Shown: positions 11,226 through 22,309 of the stretch, one piece after another
Position numbering within the stretch: the stretch's first letter is position 1
How the letters are laid out: each line of letters begins with the position of its first letter
Assembly (NCBI GenBank): GCA_030323885.1
Contig: CM059189.1
Coordinates: forward strand, 48,987,015-49,051,014
From: Branchipolynoe longqiensis
Taxonomy: Eukaryota > Annelida > Polychaeta > Phyllodocida > Polynoidae
Reading direction: 5' to 3'
Length of the DNA stretch: 64,000 nucleotides
Position numbers and translations under genes: made by a program
The notes under the pieces: model-generated
Database searches by the model: none
What the model was told of the DNA's origin: nothing
What the model saw: the letters and a program-made list of their open reading frames with translations, nothing else

Positions 11226-11420
11226 GTGTAGTGGTCTGCACTGACCTCTCAGGCAAGTAACCACATAGACAGGGAGGCGTGGGTAGAATGGTCATATCAG
11301 GGAGCCTAGGTGGTGTAATGGTTAGTACACTGGCCCAGAATTCAGAGAGATGTGGGTTCGAGTCCCGCTCTAGGCACAATATTTCCCATTTTCATCACCC
11401 CCACAACACTGGTTGCCGTG
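11226..11420 (+). mobile_element. SINE-C, copy 1 of a local duplication
   Basis: A leader (GTGTAGTGGTCTGCACTGAC) is followed by the 73-nt tRNA-like head at 11304-11376 and the CAATATTTCCCATTTTCATC tail. The whole block recurs 317 bp downstream, so this is a segmental duplication and not two independent insertions. Confidence 0.8.
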
Positions 11421-11542
11421 ACCATGATCTTGTACAAGCTACGCGCTGTATAGTTGTTGAACCTACCCTGTGTATGTGTAAGTGCATTGCCTGTATGTAT
11501 GTAATTGTAAGCATTACAAGACTTACAATTCCAAGGGGACGA

Positions 11543-11725
11543 GTGTAGTGGTCTGCACTTACCTCTCAGGCAAGTAACCACCTAGACAGGTAGGCGTGGG
11601 TAGAATGGTGATATCAGGGAGCCTAGGTGGTGTAATGGTTAGGACACTGGCCCGGAATGCAAAGAGATGTGGGTTCGAGTCCTGCTCTAGGCACAATATT
11701 TCCCATTTTCATCACCCCCACGACA
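11543..11725 (+). mobile_element. SINE-C, copy 2 of a local duplication
   Basis: Same leader as copy 1, a tRNA-like head at 11621-11693 and the same tail. At ACGACAATAGAATAGGG the sequence passes directly into a SINE-A body, marking the duplication or insertion breakpoint. Confidence 0.8.
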
Positions 11726-11901
11726 ATAGAATAGGGCAAGGACTGGTTGGCTCAGTGTCAGGATAATGTGACTGAATGGGATATTGGGTGATGGTGCTGG
11801 CGGCCTGATTTCCCAGTGGAGCAGCACTAAAAGTCGCCATATGTGTGCTCTGTCACAAGTCGGTACCCATCCTGATATGACCGTAGATGTTGCCAGGATG
11901 T
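11726..11901 (+). mobile_element. SINE-A interrupted by a LINE insertion (left part)
   Basis: Linker, central domain and tail up to GATGTTGCCAGGATGT, where a LINE 3' end begins. The rest of the SINE tail reappears at 12579-12612. Confidence 0.85.
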
Positions 11902-12578
11902 CATCATCATCATCATCATCATCATCATACTGTCAGTCATGATGCGACAAAGACTGCTTTCATTACTTGACTGCACTCTCCATTTAGCTCTCTGTTGTGA
12001 GAGTTGCGTCCATGAGTCGGTCTTAATATCTCTCAGCTTCAGGTTTCTCTTGATGGTATCCTTGAACCGGAGACGAGGGCACCCTCTCTTTCTGTAACCA
12101 GAAGACATTTGAGAATAGAGGATCTGATTTGGTAGCCTGTCTGATGACATCCTCATGAGGTGTCCAGTCCACCGGATCAGAAGATCCTCCATAGAGGGCA
12201 GCCCCGTCCGTTCGAGTATTTCCTTATTTGTCACTTTCATGAAAGCTGCCTGCAAAAGTGTTGAAGTGCTGCTGGCTTTTGCAAGTTACCAGCGGCACTC
12301 TCTCGGGGAGCAGATAGAGGTTTCACACCGGCAAGAACATGTCCAGACAGGCGCAAAACTATTTGTCCCGGCAGTGGCTGGTCAGGAGATGTTGGGAGTT
12401 CCATACATCAACTGCCCTTAATGCTGCCACAGTGACATGGTTTTCTGTTTAGGGTTTGCTCCCTTAGCCTCCGGTTCTGTCTAGAACCTGTACCACAAGG
12501 CAGTGGTTTACAACTCTGCAAGGCAGGGGCGTCAAATTCCCTGAGGTATTGCTATACCTGCAATACCTGCATACCATA
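11902..12578 (-). mobile_element. truncated LINE copy nested in a SINE-A
   Basis: Read on the minus strand, the part nearest the left end (12235 down to 11902) matches the 3' end of the LINE at 26.9 kb, including the C-terminal RT-protein tail and a terminal ATG repeat. It has an 11-12 bp deletion relative to that copy (compare 12172 with 27147). The outer 340 bp (12236-12578) do not match the 26.9-29.4 kb copy. They could be 5' sequence of the same family joined by an internal deletion, or unrelated RNA picked up by template switching. The insert is flanked by GCCAGGATGT (11892-11901 and 12579-12588). Confidence 0.85.
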
Positions 12579-12612
12579 GCCAGGATGTAAAACTCCAACA
12601 ACCAACCAACTG
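12579..12612 (+). mobile_element. SINE-A tail, right part after the LINE insertion
   Basis: GCCAGGATGTAAAACTCCAA and the CAACCAAC repeat complete the SINE that is broken at 11901. Confidence 0.85.
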
Positions 12613-13035
12613 AAGCTGGTTATTTTCGCGTGACTCCCCCACTCCCCCACTCCCCCACTCCTCCCAACTCCCCCCCCCCGCCCCCTGCCACTGCTGTTGC
12701 TCAGTGCTTCGGGAATAACAACAAAGTGGCATAGTTTAGGCGTGGTCTTCTGTTCGAAGGCTGTTGTGTGATGCCCTACTTGTGCCCTGCTCGTCGCTGG
12801 CACGATGCCAGATGCCGATAAACTGTAAATGAAGCTAATAGAGCCCCCGCAGAGGCCAGGTGCGGGTTCCATTGGACGGTGCGCGCTGTCACGTGCTCAG
12901 GATTACAGTTAAACCAAAAGAACTGTTTATTGCAAGAAAACAAGTTGAAAAAAACGTTGGAGTTGATGTATGAAATTTTCATATTTTCACTTTCACGCGA
13001 AATTATATAAGCATATTTTGGATACATTTTGCACT
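12613..13035. other. unassigned, with a C-rich tract near 12640-12690
   Basis: CTCCCCCA repeats and a C-run are followed by AT-rich sequence. No coding or element signature is recognised. Confidence 0.4.
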
Positions 13036-13277
13036 CATGACGACTTTATTGTGCTGCCCCACTGGGAGACCAGGCTGGTGGAACCGTGACCCACACAGTC
13101 ACATTATCCTGATACTGTGATAACCAGTCCTTGTCCTAACCTATTAATGCAGACCGCCAGGCTAGGTAGCGTCAAGTATCAATTTTCTTAGTCATCGGTT
13201 TGACTCGGCTGTGATTCGAACTCCTGACCTTCCGCACGGGCACCCTGCGCTCTACCGATTCGGCTACCGCCTCCGGT
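13036..13277 (-). mobile_element. SINE-A, tail missing
   Basis: In reverse orientation the central domain (ATGACGACTTTATTGTGCTG), linker and complete A1 head (CTCTACCGATTCGGCTACCG) are present. The conserved 3' tail is absent. Confidence 0.85.
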
Positions 13278-13576
13278 AAACAAAACGATGGTGAATTGCA
13301 CCTGGAGCTGGGCTCAACTGGTGTTCACACACAAATTATTTTGTCGGCTTTCATTTAAAATATATCCAAAATTAGCGAATCACCAAAAAGGCTACACCAA
13401 GCTGGAGTAGAATAGGTTTCAATTGTCAATGTAGTATATTAAAAACCTGTAATCTAAAAAAAACAGCAACAAATTAAAATTAAAAACCAGCATATTATGT
13501 AACTCTAACCTGAAATTAAAAAACAGCAAGTAATTAAAATGTAAAAAATAGCACATTATGTAACCTTAAAATGATT

Positions 13577-13925
13577 TTTATCCAGACGGGATGGCCGAAT
13601 GAGTTAGAGCGTCCGTCTCCCATGCTGGTAGATCGTGGGGTCGTGGGTTCGAACCCTGGTCGAGTCAAACTAATGACTTAACAATTGATACGTGTTGCTT
13701 CCTAGCCAGGCGCTCGGCATTATTAGGATAGGACAAGGACTGGTGTGCTCAGTGTCAGGATAATGTGACTGAGTGGGATACCAGGTCATGTTGCCGGCGG
13801 CCTGGTTTCCCAGTGGGACAGCACTATAAAGTCGCCATGAGTGCGCACTGTCACAAGTCGGTACCCATCCTGATATGACCTTAGATGTTGCTAGGACGTA
13901 AAACAACAACACTCAAACAAACAAA
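13577..13925 (+). mobile_element. SINE-A2, full length, probable 10-bp duplication
   Basis: Complete head (GACGGGATGGCCGAATGAGT, B box GTGGGTTCGAACCCTGG), linker, central domain and a tail ending AAAACAACAACACTCAAACA. TAAAATGATT occurs at 13567-13576 and again at 13926-13935, a likely target-site duplication that runs into a GATT repeat. Confidence 0.9.
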
Positions 13926-13999
13926 TAAAATGATTGATTGATTGATTGATTGATTGGAGTTCTACCCCATAGCAACATGTTGGCGAGAATGGTATTAAT

Positions 14000-14239
14000 G
14001 GAACGGGCAGGCGTGGTTTGAGTGCGATCCACATATATATTGTACCGGTATTGACCCAAGGCGTGTATGTAGTACCGGAAATGAACAGGTGAGTGAGTGC
14101 ACTGTGTCTGTGTGGCTGTACCACACAGTGTGCGGGGGAGGGAATGCTACAGGTATAGAACTATTTCATATGACGTCAGAATAGGTATTTAGGTCAGTGC
14201 GTGCGCTGCTTGGCTGCAGGACAACACATTGTCACACAA
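14000..14239. other. unassigned sequence
   Basis: No recognised gene or element. Confidence 0.3.
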
Positions 14240-15030
14240 CAAACTCAATGGCTATGAGGAAGCTTCATAGAAAAGGTGAAATATCACTAAAACCACACCA
14301 CTCAGAAACAAACTGATTGGAACACATATAGAAAACATATTCAATGAACAGATTATATTAAATTTATACGGTTAGGATTCTGCATTTCTATAAATTTTGA
14401 ATAAAATTGACATTTGGAACTGCGCATATCGGCAAACTCAATGGCTATGAGCAATCTTCATAGAGAAAAGGTGAAATATCTCTAAAACCACACCACTTAG
14501 AAACAAACTGCTTGGAACACATATAGAAAATATATTCAACAAACAGATTATATTAAATTGATAAGGTTAGAGTTCTGGATTTCTATTAATTTTGAATATA
14601 ATTGACATTTTGAACTGCGCATATCGGCAAACTCAATGCAAACTCAATGGCTATGAGCAATGTTCATAGAGAAAAGGTGAAATATCTCTGAAACCATACC
14701 ACTTAGAAATAAATTGCTTGCAACACATATAGAAAACATATTCAACGTATAAGGTTAGTGTTCTGCATTTCTATTAATTTTGAATAAAATTGACATTTTG
14801 AACTGCGCGTATAGGCAAACTCAAACATTATCGATGGCCGTGTGCAATCTGCATGTAGAAAAAGTGAAACATCTCTAAAATCACACCACCTAGAAACAAA
14901 CCGCTTGGAACACATACAGAAAACATATTCAACAAAAAGATTATATTAAATTGACATGGGTACGTTTCTGTATTTCTATTAATTTAGAATAAAACTGATG
15001 TTTTGCACTGCACGTACTGGCAAACTCAAA
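14240..15030. repeat. roughly 190-205 bp tandem repeat, four diverged copies
   Basis: Each copy starts CAAACTCAATGGCTATGAGC and contains ACACCACTTAGAAACAAACT and TAATTTTGAATAAAATTGAC. Starts are near 14241, 14434, 14629/14640 and 14817, with a fifth partial copy at 15021. AT-rich with no open frame. Divergence between copies is higher than in the short-unit arrays, so this is probably old. Confidence 0.85.
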
Positions 15031-15169
15031 GGCAGTGTGCATTGGTTCTGCAGCCAAGCTGAGCGCATACACAATATTTATAAACATTGAAAGGGGTCTA
15101 TAGCGCGCCCTCAGTGCGTGGGTTTAGAAGGCTGCTCTGGGCATAGCCTGTAGACTCGGGGCTGGTGTT

Positions 15170-15430
15170 TCTGTTGGTTTTTGGAGTTTTACCTCCTGGC
15201 AACATCTACGGTTATGTCAGGACGGGTACCCACTTGTGACAGTGCGCACTCATGGCAACTTTATATTGCTGCCCCACTAAGCGACCAGGGTGCCAGCACT
15301 CAGTCACATTATCCTGACACTAAGCCAACCAGTCCTTGCCCTATCCTAATAATGCCAAGTGCCTGGCTAGGAAGCGATAAGTATACATTCTAAAGTCATT
15401 TGTTTGACTCAACCAGGGTTTGGACGCTCA
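15170..15430 (-). mobile_element. SINE-A abutting the 42-bp array
   Basis: In reverse orientation: tail (GTTTTACCTCCTGGCAACAT), a slightly shortened central domain, the linker, and the head up to GGACGCTCAACT, where the 42-bp satellite begins. Confidence 0.85.
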
Positions 15431-15433
15431 ACT

Positions 15434-15942
15434 GGCAGGTAGACTTTCTGAGTGCTGGACCTACTCGGTGTGATGCCGGTGTGACTTTCTGAGTGCTGGA
15501 CATACTCGGTGTGTGTGCCGGTGTGACTTTCTGAGTGCTGGATCTACTCGGTGTGCATGCCGGTGTGAATTTCTGAGTGCTGGACCTACTCGGTGTGCGT
15601 GCCGGTGTGACTTTCTGAGTGCTGGACCTACTCAGTGTGCGCACTGGTGTGACTTTCTGAGTGCAGGATATACTCGGTGTGTGCGCTGGTGTGACTTTCT
15701 GAGTGCTGGACCTATTCGGTGTGCGTGCCGCTCTGACTTTCTGAGTGCTGGACCTACTCGGTGTGCGTGCTGGTGTGACTTTCTGAGTGCTGGACCTATT
15801 CGGTGTGCACGCCGGTGTGACTTTCTGAGTGCTGGACCTACTCGGTGTGCGTGCCGGTGTGACTTTCTGAGTACTGGATCTACTCGGTGTGACACCGGTG
15901 TGACTTTCTGAGGGCTGGACATACTCGGTATGCACACCGGTT
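15434..15942. repeat. 42-bp minisatellite, about 12 copies
   Basis: The unit contains GACTTTCTGAGTGCTGGACC and TACTCGGTGTGCGTGCCGGT. At 14 codons it gives long open frames on both strands; no protein is inferred. Position 1 of the array coincides with the broken SINE head. Confidence 0.95.
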
Positions 15943-16194
15943 TGAGAATATATGCTGACTCAGATTGTCTAATATCCACCAAGTTTCTTTTCGTAAATTT
16001 ATAAATGTTTTCTAATATGATTGATCATTACTTTTGGTTAAACGAATAAGAAAGACATTTGAACGAATAAGAAAGACGTTTGTTTACGCACACATATATT
16101 AACATATATATATTAAAATGAGCAGTTATACATATCATTTCTTTAAAATGATTTGAAGGAAAGAGTCAACATATCCCCTATCCCCTACACACCT
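15943..16194. other. AT-rich unassigned spacer
   Basis: A short direct repeat (GAACGAATAAGAAAGAC) occurs twice near 16040-16080. Otherwise nothing is recognised. Confidence 0.4.
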
Positions 16195-19100
16195 GAGTGA
16201 AGTGGGCGTGCCCAGTGAGTGAAGTGGGCGCATCCGGTTAGTGATGTGAGTGTGGCTGGTTAGTGATGTGGGCGTGGCCAGTAAGTGAAGTGGCCATGGC
16301 CGGTGAGTCAAGTGGGCATGGCCGGTGAGTCAAGTGGGTGTGGTCTGTGAGTGAAGTGGGTGTGACTGGTGAGTGAAGTGGGCGTGGCTGGTGGCTGATG
16401 TGAATATGGCCAGTGAATGAAGTGGGCATGACAAGTTAGTGAACTGGGCATTACCTGTGAGTGAAGTGGACATGGCTGGTGAGTGAAGTGGGTGTGGCCA
16501 GTGAGTGAAGTGGGTGGTGACGTGCCTGGTGAGTGAAGTGGGCTTGACCAGTGAGTGAAGTGGGCATGGCCAGTGAGTGTGGTTCGTGGGTGAAGTGGGC
16601 ATAACATGTGAGTGAAGTGGGCATGACCTGTGAGTGAAGTGGGAGTGGCCAGTGAGTGAAGTGTGGGTGGTTGGTGAGTGAAGTGGGCATGGCTGGTGAG
16701 TGAAGTGTGTGTGGCTGGTGAGTGAAGTGGGTGTGGTCTGTGAATGAAGTGGGTGTGGCCGGTGAGTAAAGTGGGCATGGTCGGTGAGTGATGTGAGTGC
16801 GCCAGTGAGTGAAGTGGGTATGACTGGTGAGTGAAGTGGCTGCTGTCAGTGAGTGAAGTGAATGTGGCCAGTGAGTGAAGTGTGCATAACCTGTGAGTTA
16901 AGTGGGCATGACCTGTGAGTGAAGTGGGAGTGGCCGGTGAGTGAAGTGGGTGTGGTTGGTGAGTGAAGTGGGTTTGACTGGTGAGTGAAGTGGGCATGGC
17001 TAGTGAGTGAAGTGGGCATGTCTAGTGAGTGAAGTGGGCATGGCCACTGAGTGAAGTGGGTGTGGCCAGTGAGTGAGGTGGGTGTGGTATGTGAGTGAAG
17101 TGGGTGTGATTGGTGAGTGAAGTGGGTATGGTCAGTGAGTGAGGGGGGCGTGTCCAGTGTGTGAAGTGGGCGTGATCGGTTAGTGAAGTGGGTATAGCCA
17201 CTGTGTGACATAGGCATGGCCATTGAGTAAAGTAGGCATGGCTGGTGAGTGATGTGTACCTGGCCAGTGAGTGAAGTGGGTTTGGCCAGTGAGTGAAGTG
17301 GGTGTGGTATGTGAGTGAAGTGGGTGTGGTATGTGAGTGAAGTGGGTGTGGCCAGTGAGTGAAGTGCGTGTGGTATGTGAGTGAAGTGGGTGTGGCTGGC
17401 GAGTGAAATGGGTGTGGCCAGTGAGTGAGGTGGGTGTGGTATGTGAGTGAAGTGGGTGTGGCCGGTGAGTGACGTGGGTGGGACCGGTGAGTGAAGTGGG
17501 TGTGGTCTGTGAGGGAAGTGGCAGTGCCCGTTGAATGAAGTGGGCATGGCTAGTGAGTGAATTGGATATGACTGGTGGTGAAGTCGGTGTTGTCTGTGAG
17601 TTAAGTGGGTGTGGCCAGTGAGTGAGGTGGGTGTGTGTGGTGAGTGAAGTGGCTGTGGTATGTGAGTGAAGTGGGTGTTGCTGGTGAGTGCAGTGGGTGT
17701 GTCATGTGAGAGAAGTGGGTGTGGCTGGTGAGTGAAGTGGGTATGGTATGTGAGTAAAGTGGGTGTGGTCAGTGAGTGAGGTGGGTGTGGTCTGTGAGGG
17801 AAGTGGCAGTGTCCGGGGAATGAAGTGGGCATGGCTAGTGAGTGAAGAGGAAATGATTGGTGGTGAAGTGGATGTGGCCAGTGAGTGGGGTGTGGTATGT
17901 GAGTGAAGTGGGTGAGGTATGTGAGTGAAGTGGGTGTGGCCTGTGAATGAAGTGGGTGTGGCCAGTGAGTGAAGTGGGTGTGGTATGTGAGTGAGGTGGG
18001 TATGTGAGTGTAGTGGGTGTGGCCTGTGAATGAGGTGGGTGTGGTATGTGAGTGAAGTGAGTGTGGCCAGTGAATGAAGTGGGTGTGGTATATGAATGAA
18101 GTGGGTGTGATCGGTGAGTGAAGTGGGTGTGACCAGTGAGTGAAGTGGCAGTGCCTGGTCAGTGAAGTGGCAGTGACCGGGGAGTGAAGTGGGCATGGCT
18201 AGTGAGTGAAGTGGACATGACTGGTGGTGAAGCGGGTGTAGTATGTGAGTTAAGTGGGTGTGGTCGGTGAGTGATGTGAGTGTGGCCAATGAGTGAAGTG
18301 GGCGTGGCCGGTTAGTGAAGTGTGTGTGGTCTGTGAGTGAAGTGGCCGTGGCCCGTGAGTGAAGTGCGAGTGGTTGGTGAGTGAAGTGGGTGTGGTTGTG
18401 AGTGAAGTGGGTGTGGTCTGTGAGTGAACTGGGCAAGGCCAGTGAGTGAAGTGGGGGTGGTCAGTAAGTGAAGTGGGTTTGGTATGTGAGTGAAGTGGGT
18501 GTGGCTGTTGAGTGAAGTGGGTGTGGCCAGTGAGTGAGGTGGGTGTGGTATGTGAGTGAAGTGGGTGTGGTATATGAATGAAGTGGGCATGACTGGTGAG
18601 TGAAGTGGGCATGACCGATGAGTGAAGTGGTTGTGGCTGGGGAGTGAAGTGGGTGTGACCAGTGAGTGAAGTGGCAGTGGCTGGTGAGTGAAGTGGGCAT
18701 GGCCGGTGAGTGAAGTGGGCATGGCTAGTAAGTGAAGTGGACATGACTGGTGGTGAAGTGGGTGTGGTATGTGCGTTAAGTGGGTGTGGTTGGTGAGTGA
18801 TGTGAGTGTGGCCAGTGAGTGAAGTGGGCGTGGCCAGTGAGTGAAGTGTGTGTGGTCTGTGAGTGAAGTGGGCATGACCGGTGAGTGAAGTGGGCATGGT
18901 TGGTGAGTGAATTGGGCGTGGTTGGTGAGTGAAGTCGGTGTGAGCAGTGACTGAAGTGGGCATGGCCAGTAAGTGAAGTGGGGGTGGCCGGTGAGTGAAG
19001 TGCGTGTGGTATGTGATTGAAGTGGATGTGGCTGGTGAGTGAAGTGGGTGTGGCCAGAGAGTGAGGTGGGTGTGGTATGTGAGTGAAGTGGGTGTGGCCG

Positions 19101-19724
19101 GTGAGTGAAGTGGGTGTGGTATATGAATGAAGTGGGTGTGGCCAGTGAGTGAGGTGGGTGTGGTATGTGAGTGAAGTGGGTTGGCCATTGAGTGAGGTGG
19201 GTGTGGCCATTGAGTGAGGTGGGTGTGGTATGTGAGTGAGGTGGGTATGTGAGTGAGGTGGGTGTGGCCAGTGAGTGAGGTGGGTGTGCTATGTGAGTGA
19301 GGTGGGTATGTGAGTGAGGTGGGTCTATGAGTAAAGTGGGTGTGGCCGGTGAGTGAGGTGGGTGTGACCGGTGAGTAAAGTGGGTGTGGCCGGTGAGTGA
19401 AGTGGGTGTGGTATGTGAGTGAAGTGGGTGTGGCCAGTGAGTGAGGTGGGTGTGGCCAGTGAGTGAGGTGGGTGTGGTATTGAGTGAAGTGGGTGTGGTA
19501 TGTGAGTGAAGTGGGTGTGGCCAGTAAGTAAGGTGGGTGTGGCCGGTGAGTAAAGGGGGTGTGGCCGGTGAGTGAGGTAGGTGTGTTATGTGAGTGAAGT
19601 GGGTGTGGTATGTGAGTGAAGTGGGTGTGGCCAGTAAGTAAGATGGGTGTGGCCGGGGAGTAAAGTGGGTGTTGTATGTGAGTGAAGTGGGTGTGGCCAG
19701 TGAGTGAGGTGGGTGGGGCCCACC
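16195..19724. repeat. 22-bp minisatellite, about 160 copies
   Basis: The unit is close to GTGAGTGAAGTGGGTGTGGC plus two bases. Since 22 is not a multiple of 3, a 66-bp (22-residue) pattern appears in every minus-strand frame, giving open frames up to 489 residues rich in His, Thr, Ser and Pro. These are artefacts. Variant blocks recur (a short GGTGGTGAAG unit near 17572, 17861, 18219 and 18749), showing block duplication inside the array. The right end passes into GGTGGGGCCCACCGCGG. Confidence 0.95.
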
Positions 19725-19979
19725 GCGGGCTCTTCCTGAAGGGTCACGTAGATGACCAGACAGCCGCAGTGGCTCCTCCAATACCCTTTGGTCTTTACTC
19801 TCTGGGTGGACCTCTGAGATAGCAGTCGATACCGCCCCCCCCCCCTCCGCCCCCGTCTATGAAGGCTTAACGAAGGCTATGGGGGTGGGGGTGGAGTGTC
19901 CTGACAATGCCGTCGTCAAAACCATGTCTAGTGTTGAGACGGGTGTAATCTGGAATGTCGCTACCTTTGGTTGCTTGGC

Positions 19980-20258
19980 TGTTGGAGTTTTAGGTCCTGG
20001 CAACATCTAAGGTCACACTTATGACAACTTGTTAGTGCTGCCCCACTGGGAAATCAGGCTGCTGGCACCATGACCCAATATCCCACTCAGTCACATTATC
20101 CTGACACTGAGCTAACCAGTCCTTGCCCTATCCTATTAATGCCAAGGGCCATGCTACGAAGCGACAAGTATCAATTTTAAAGTCATTGGTTTGACTTGAC
20201 CGGGAACTGAACTCCCGATCTCCTGCACGCGAGACCAGCGCTCTACCTCTCTGAGCGT
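19980..20258 (-). mobile_element. SINE-A, near full length
   Basis: Reverse orientation from GTTTTAGGTCCTGGCAACAT to a head ending CAGCGCTCTACCTC. About 15 bp of the tail are deleted. Confidence 0.85.
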
Positions 20259-20271
20259 GCATATGAGGGGT

Positions 20272-20340
20272 ACGGGTGAGGTGGGGGTTGGGGTGGAGTG
20301 GGGGTGGGGGTGGGGTGGGGGTGGAGGTATGGTGGCCTCA
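20272..20340. repeat. G-rich tract (GGGGTGGGGGTGG)
   Basis: Repeated G4-5 runs separated by T or TGGA. A potential G-quadruplex former on the plus strand. Confidence 0.8.
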
Positions 20341-20724
20341 GCATACAGGGACGGACAGTATGCGTGTATAATTTATATATATACTCATTTAGATGTCAAT
20401 CTTGTATTAATGACAGTGTTTGTGAGATAAAACGAAAGTGTATTATCGGGGCAACACTGAGGTACTCTTCTAGATAATTGGACCGGACGCGGAGTCCGAA
20501 TCGGTTGAGCACATTGGTCTTTGGCATTCCAATTTATCAAGTGTATTTTTCAATGCATTTAGTGATGGACATTCGACTATTTCAGGTGGAAGCCTATTTC
20601 ATGTGTTTATTGCATTGTCAAGGAGAATGTTTGTTCTCACTCACCGGTTTGGTGATATTTCCAGTTTAATGTGTGGAGCCTTTGTGGATTACAATCCAGA
20701 TATTACCTAGAGCATGTCTATAGA

Positions 20725-20851
20725 ATAGACTTGGTAGATTCACGGCCTTAAGCCTGTCTTCATATGATAGATCCTTGAGCCTCGGAACCATTTTAGTTGT
20801 CCTTCTCTGGACATTTTCTAGTATGCTGATATTGAAGCCAGCGAGTTGTAA
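20725..20851 (-). pseudogene. CR1-like LINE reverse transcriptase C-terminal scrap
   Basis: About 42 codons on the minus strand translate to a segment including ENVQRRTTKMVP, LKDLSYEDRL and NLPSL. This is the conserved stretch downstream of the RT domain in CR1/Rex/L2-type LINEs, where VQRR and YEDRL are hallmarks. A stop lies immediately upstream in the same frame and the following sequence decays, so it is a dead fragment. The flanking 20341-20724 and 20852-21060 may be further decayed LINE sequence but show no recognisable motif. The clade call comes from memory of the motif. Confidence 0.7.
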
Positions 20852-21128
20852 CTTTTCTCAGGGGAGAAACCCCAGAAGACCTGATGAATGCATACACGAG
20901 TATCTACGATGGTTATGTAGGATCAAATCTAGGTCAATGTTTTGGTTTTGACCATTTTATGATTCCAGCAGACCATGCAGCTTTAAGTCAGTTGAAGAAT
21001 AACACGGCCACAGAGGGCGCCACTGACAGGTGATGGTAATCTGGCTGGTAGAGCGCGCGGTGGGAGTGGGAGTGGGGGTGGGGGTGGAGGGGGGGTTGGA
21101 GATGACAATGCACACAAGGCCTTTCATG

Positions 21129-21625
21129 CAGACAACAGGCGCTTAGCACAAAGAGGCTGAGACCAGCCAAAAGCCTGCTTCACAAGGGGTGCCCGGCATG
21201 CCTGTAAGGAACCTGGTCATTATCAGCAGACAACAGGCTCTTAGCACAAAGAGGCTGAGACCAGCCAAAAGCCTGCTTCACAAGGAGTGCCCGGCATGCA
21301 TGGAAGGAACCTGGTCATTATCAGCAGACAACAGGCGCTTAGCACAAAGAGGCTGAGACCAGCCAAAAGCCTGCTTCACAAGGGTTGGCCGGCATGCCTG
21401 TAAGGAACCTGGTCATTATCAGCAGACAACAGGCGCTTAGCACAAAGAGGCTGAGACCAGCTAAAAGCCTGCTTCACAAGGGTTGACCGGCATGCCTGTA
21501 AGGAACCTGGTCCTTATCAGCAGACAACAGGCGCTTAGCACAAAGAGGCTGAGACCAGCTAAAAGCCTGCTTCACAAGGGTTGGCCGGCATGCATGGAAG
21601 GAACCTGGTCATTATCAGCAGGCTC
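21129..21625. repeat. 98-bp tandem repeat, five copies
   Basis: The unit starts CAGACAACAGGCGCTTAGCA and contains GAGACCAGCCAAAAGCCTGC and GGAACCTGGTCATTATCAG. Starts are at 21129, 21227 and then every 98 bp. Copies are very similar, suggesting recent expansion. Confidence 0.95.
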
Positions 21626-21665
21626 CACATCCAGTACGGCAAGCCGTCTTTTGTACATTCATTAT

Positions 21666-21987
21666 TGTGTTTGTTTGTTGTTGTTTTACATCCTAGCAAC
21701 ATCTAAGGTCATATCAGGACGTGCACCGACTTGTGACAGTGCGCACTCATGGTGACTTTATAGTGCTGCCCCACTGGGAAATCACGCCGCATGCATCATA
21801 ATCCGATATCCCACTCAGTCAGATTATCCCGACACAGAGCTAACCAGTCCCTGCCCTATCCTATAAATGCTGAGTAGCAGGCTAAGAAGTGACAAGTATC
21901 AATTTTAAAGTCATTGATTTGACTTGACCGGATACCGAACTCCCGGCCGTTCGCCCGTGAGGCCCACGCTCTACGGATTAGGCACTC
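21666..21987 (-). mobile_element. SINE-A, near full length
   Basis: Reverse orientation from the TTTGTTTGTTGTTGTTTTAC tail to a head with GAACTCCCGGCCGTTCGCCC and CTCTACGGATTAGGCA. Confidence 0.9.
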
Positions 21988-22079
21988 AATATTAACACTG
22001 TGTCTGCCCAACAGGAAATGAGGCCGGTGTGAGATAATATTCCCTCTCCCATAATAAAGTCAACCCGCCGTCATTGTAT

Positions 22080-22176
22080 TATGCACAATCGGTAGAGCGC
22101 GGACCTCGCGTGCGGAAGGTCGGGAGTTCGGTTACCGGTCGAATCAAACCAATGAATTATACATTGGTCGCCGACC
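22080..22176 (+). mobile_element. SINE-A1 head-only fragment
   Basis: AATCGGTAGAGCGCGGACCT, B-box-like GGGAGTTCGGTTACCGGTCG and AATCAAACCAATGAATTATA, then the element ends. Confidence 0.8.
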
Positions 22177-22309
22177 GCTTGCAACCACCTTGCGACCATC
22201 CCTTTTTGTTGGTCGCAGTATGGTTGCAAGCTTTCGCAAACATAGTGTCACTGGGGTATAAGTTGTGTAATGTCATCACTTTGTTTACTGAAAAGTAACT
22301 AATGCAGGT

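Noticed and set aside
11304..11376. Functional tRNA gene
   Set aside because: Acceptor and T arms fold well, but the anticodon stem is broken, three copies share the same non-tRNA tail, and two belong to a local duplication. SINE head is the better explanation.
18312..19781. 489-residue minus-strand open frame rich in His, Thr, Ser and Pro
   Set aside because: It lies in the 22-bp array. All three minus-strand frames encode the same 22-residue pattern, so openness follows from unit composition and not from selection.
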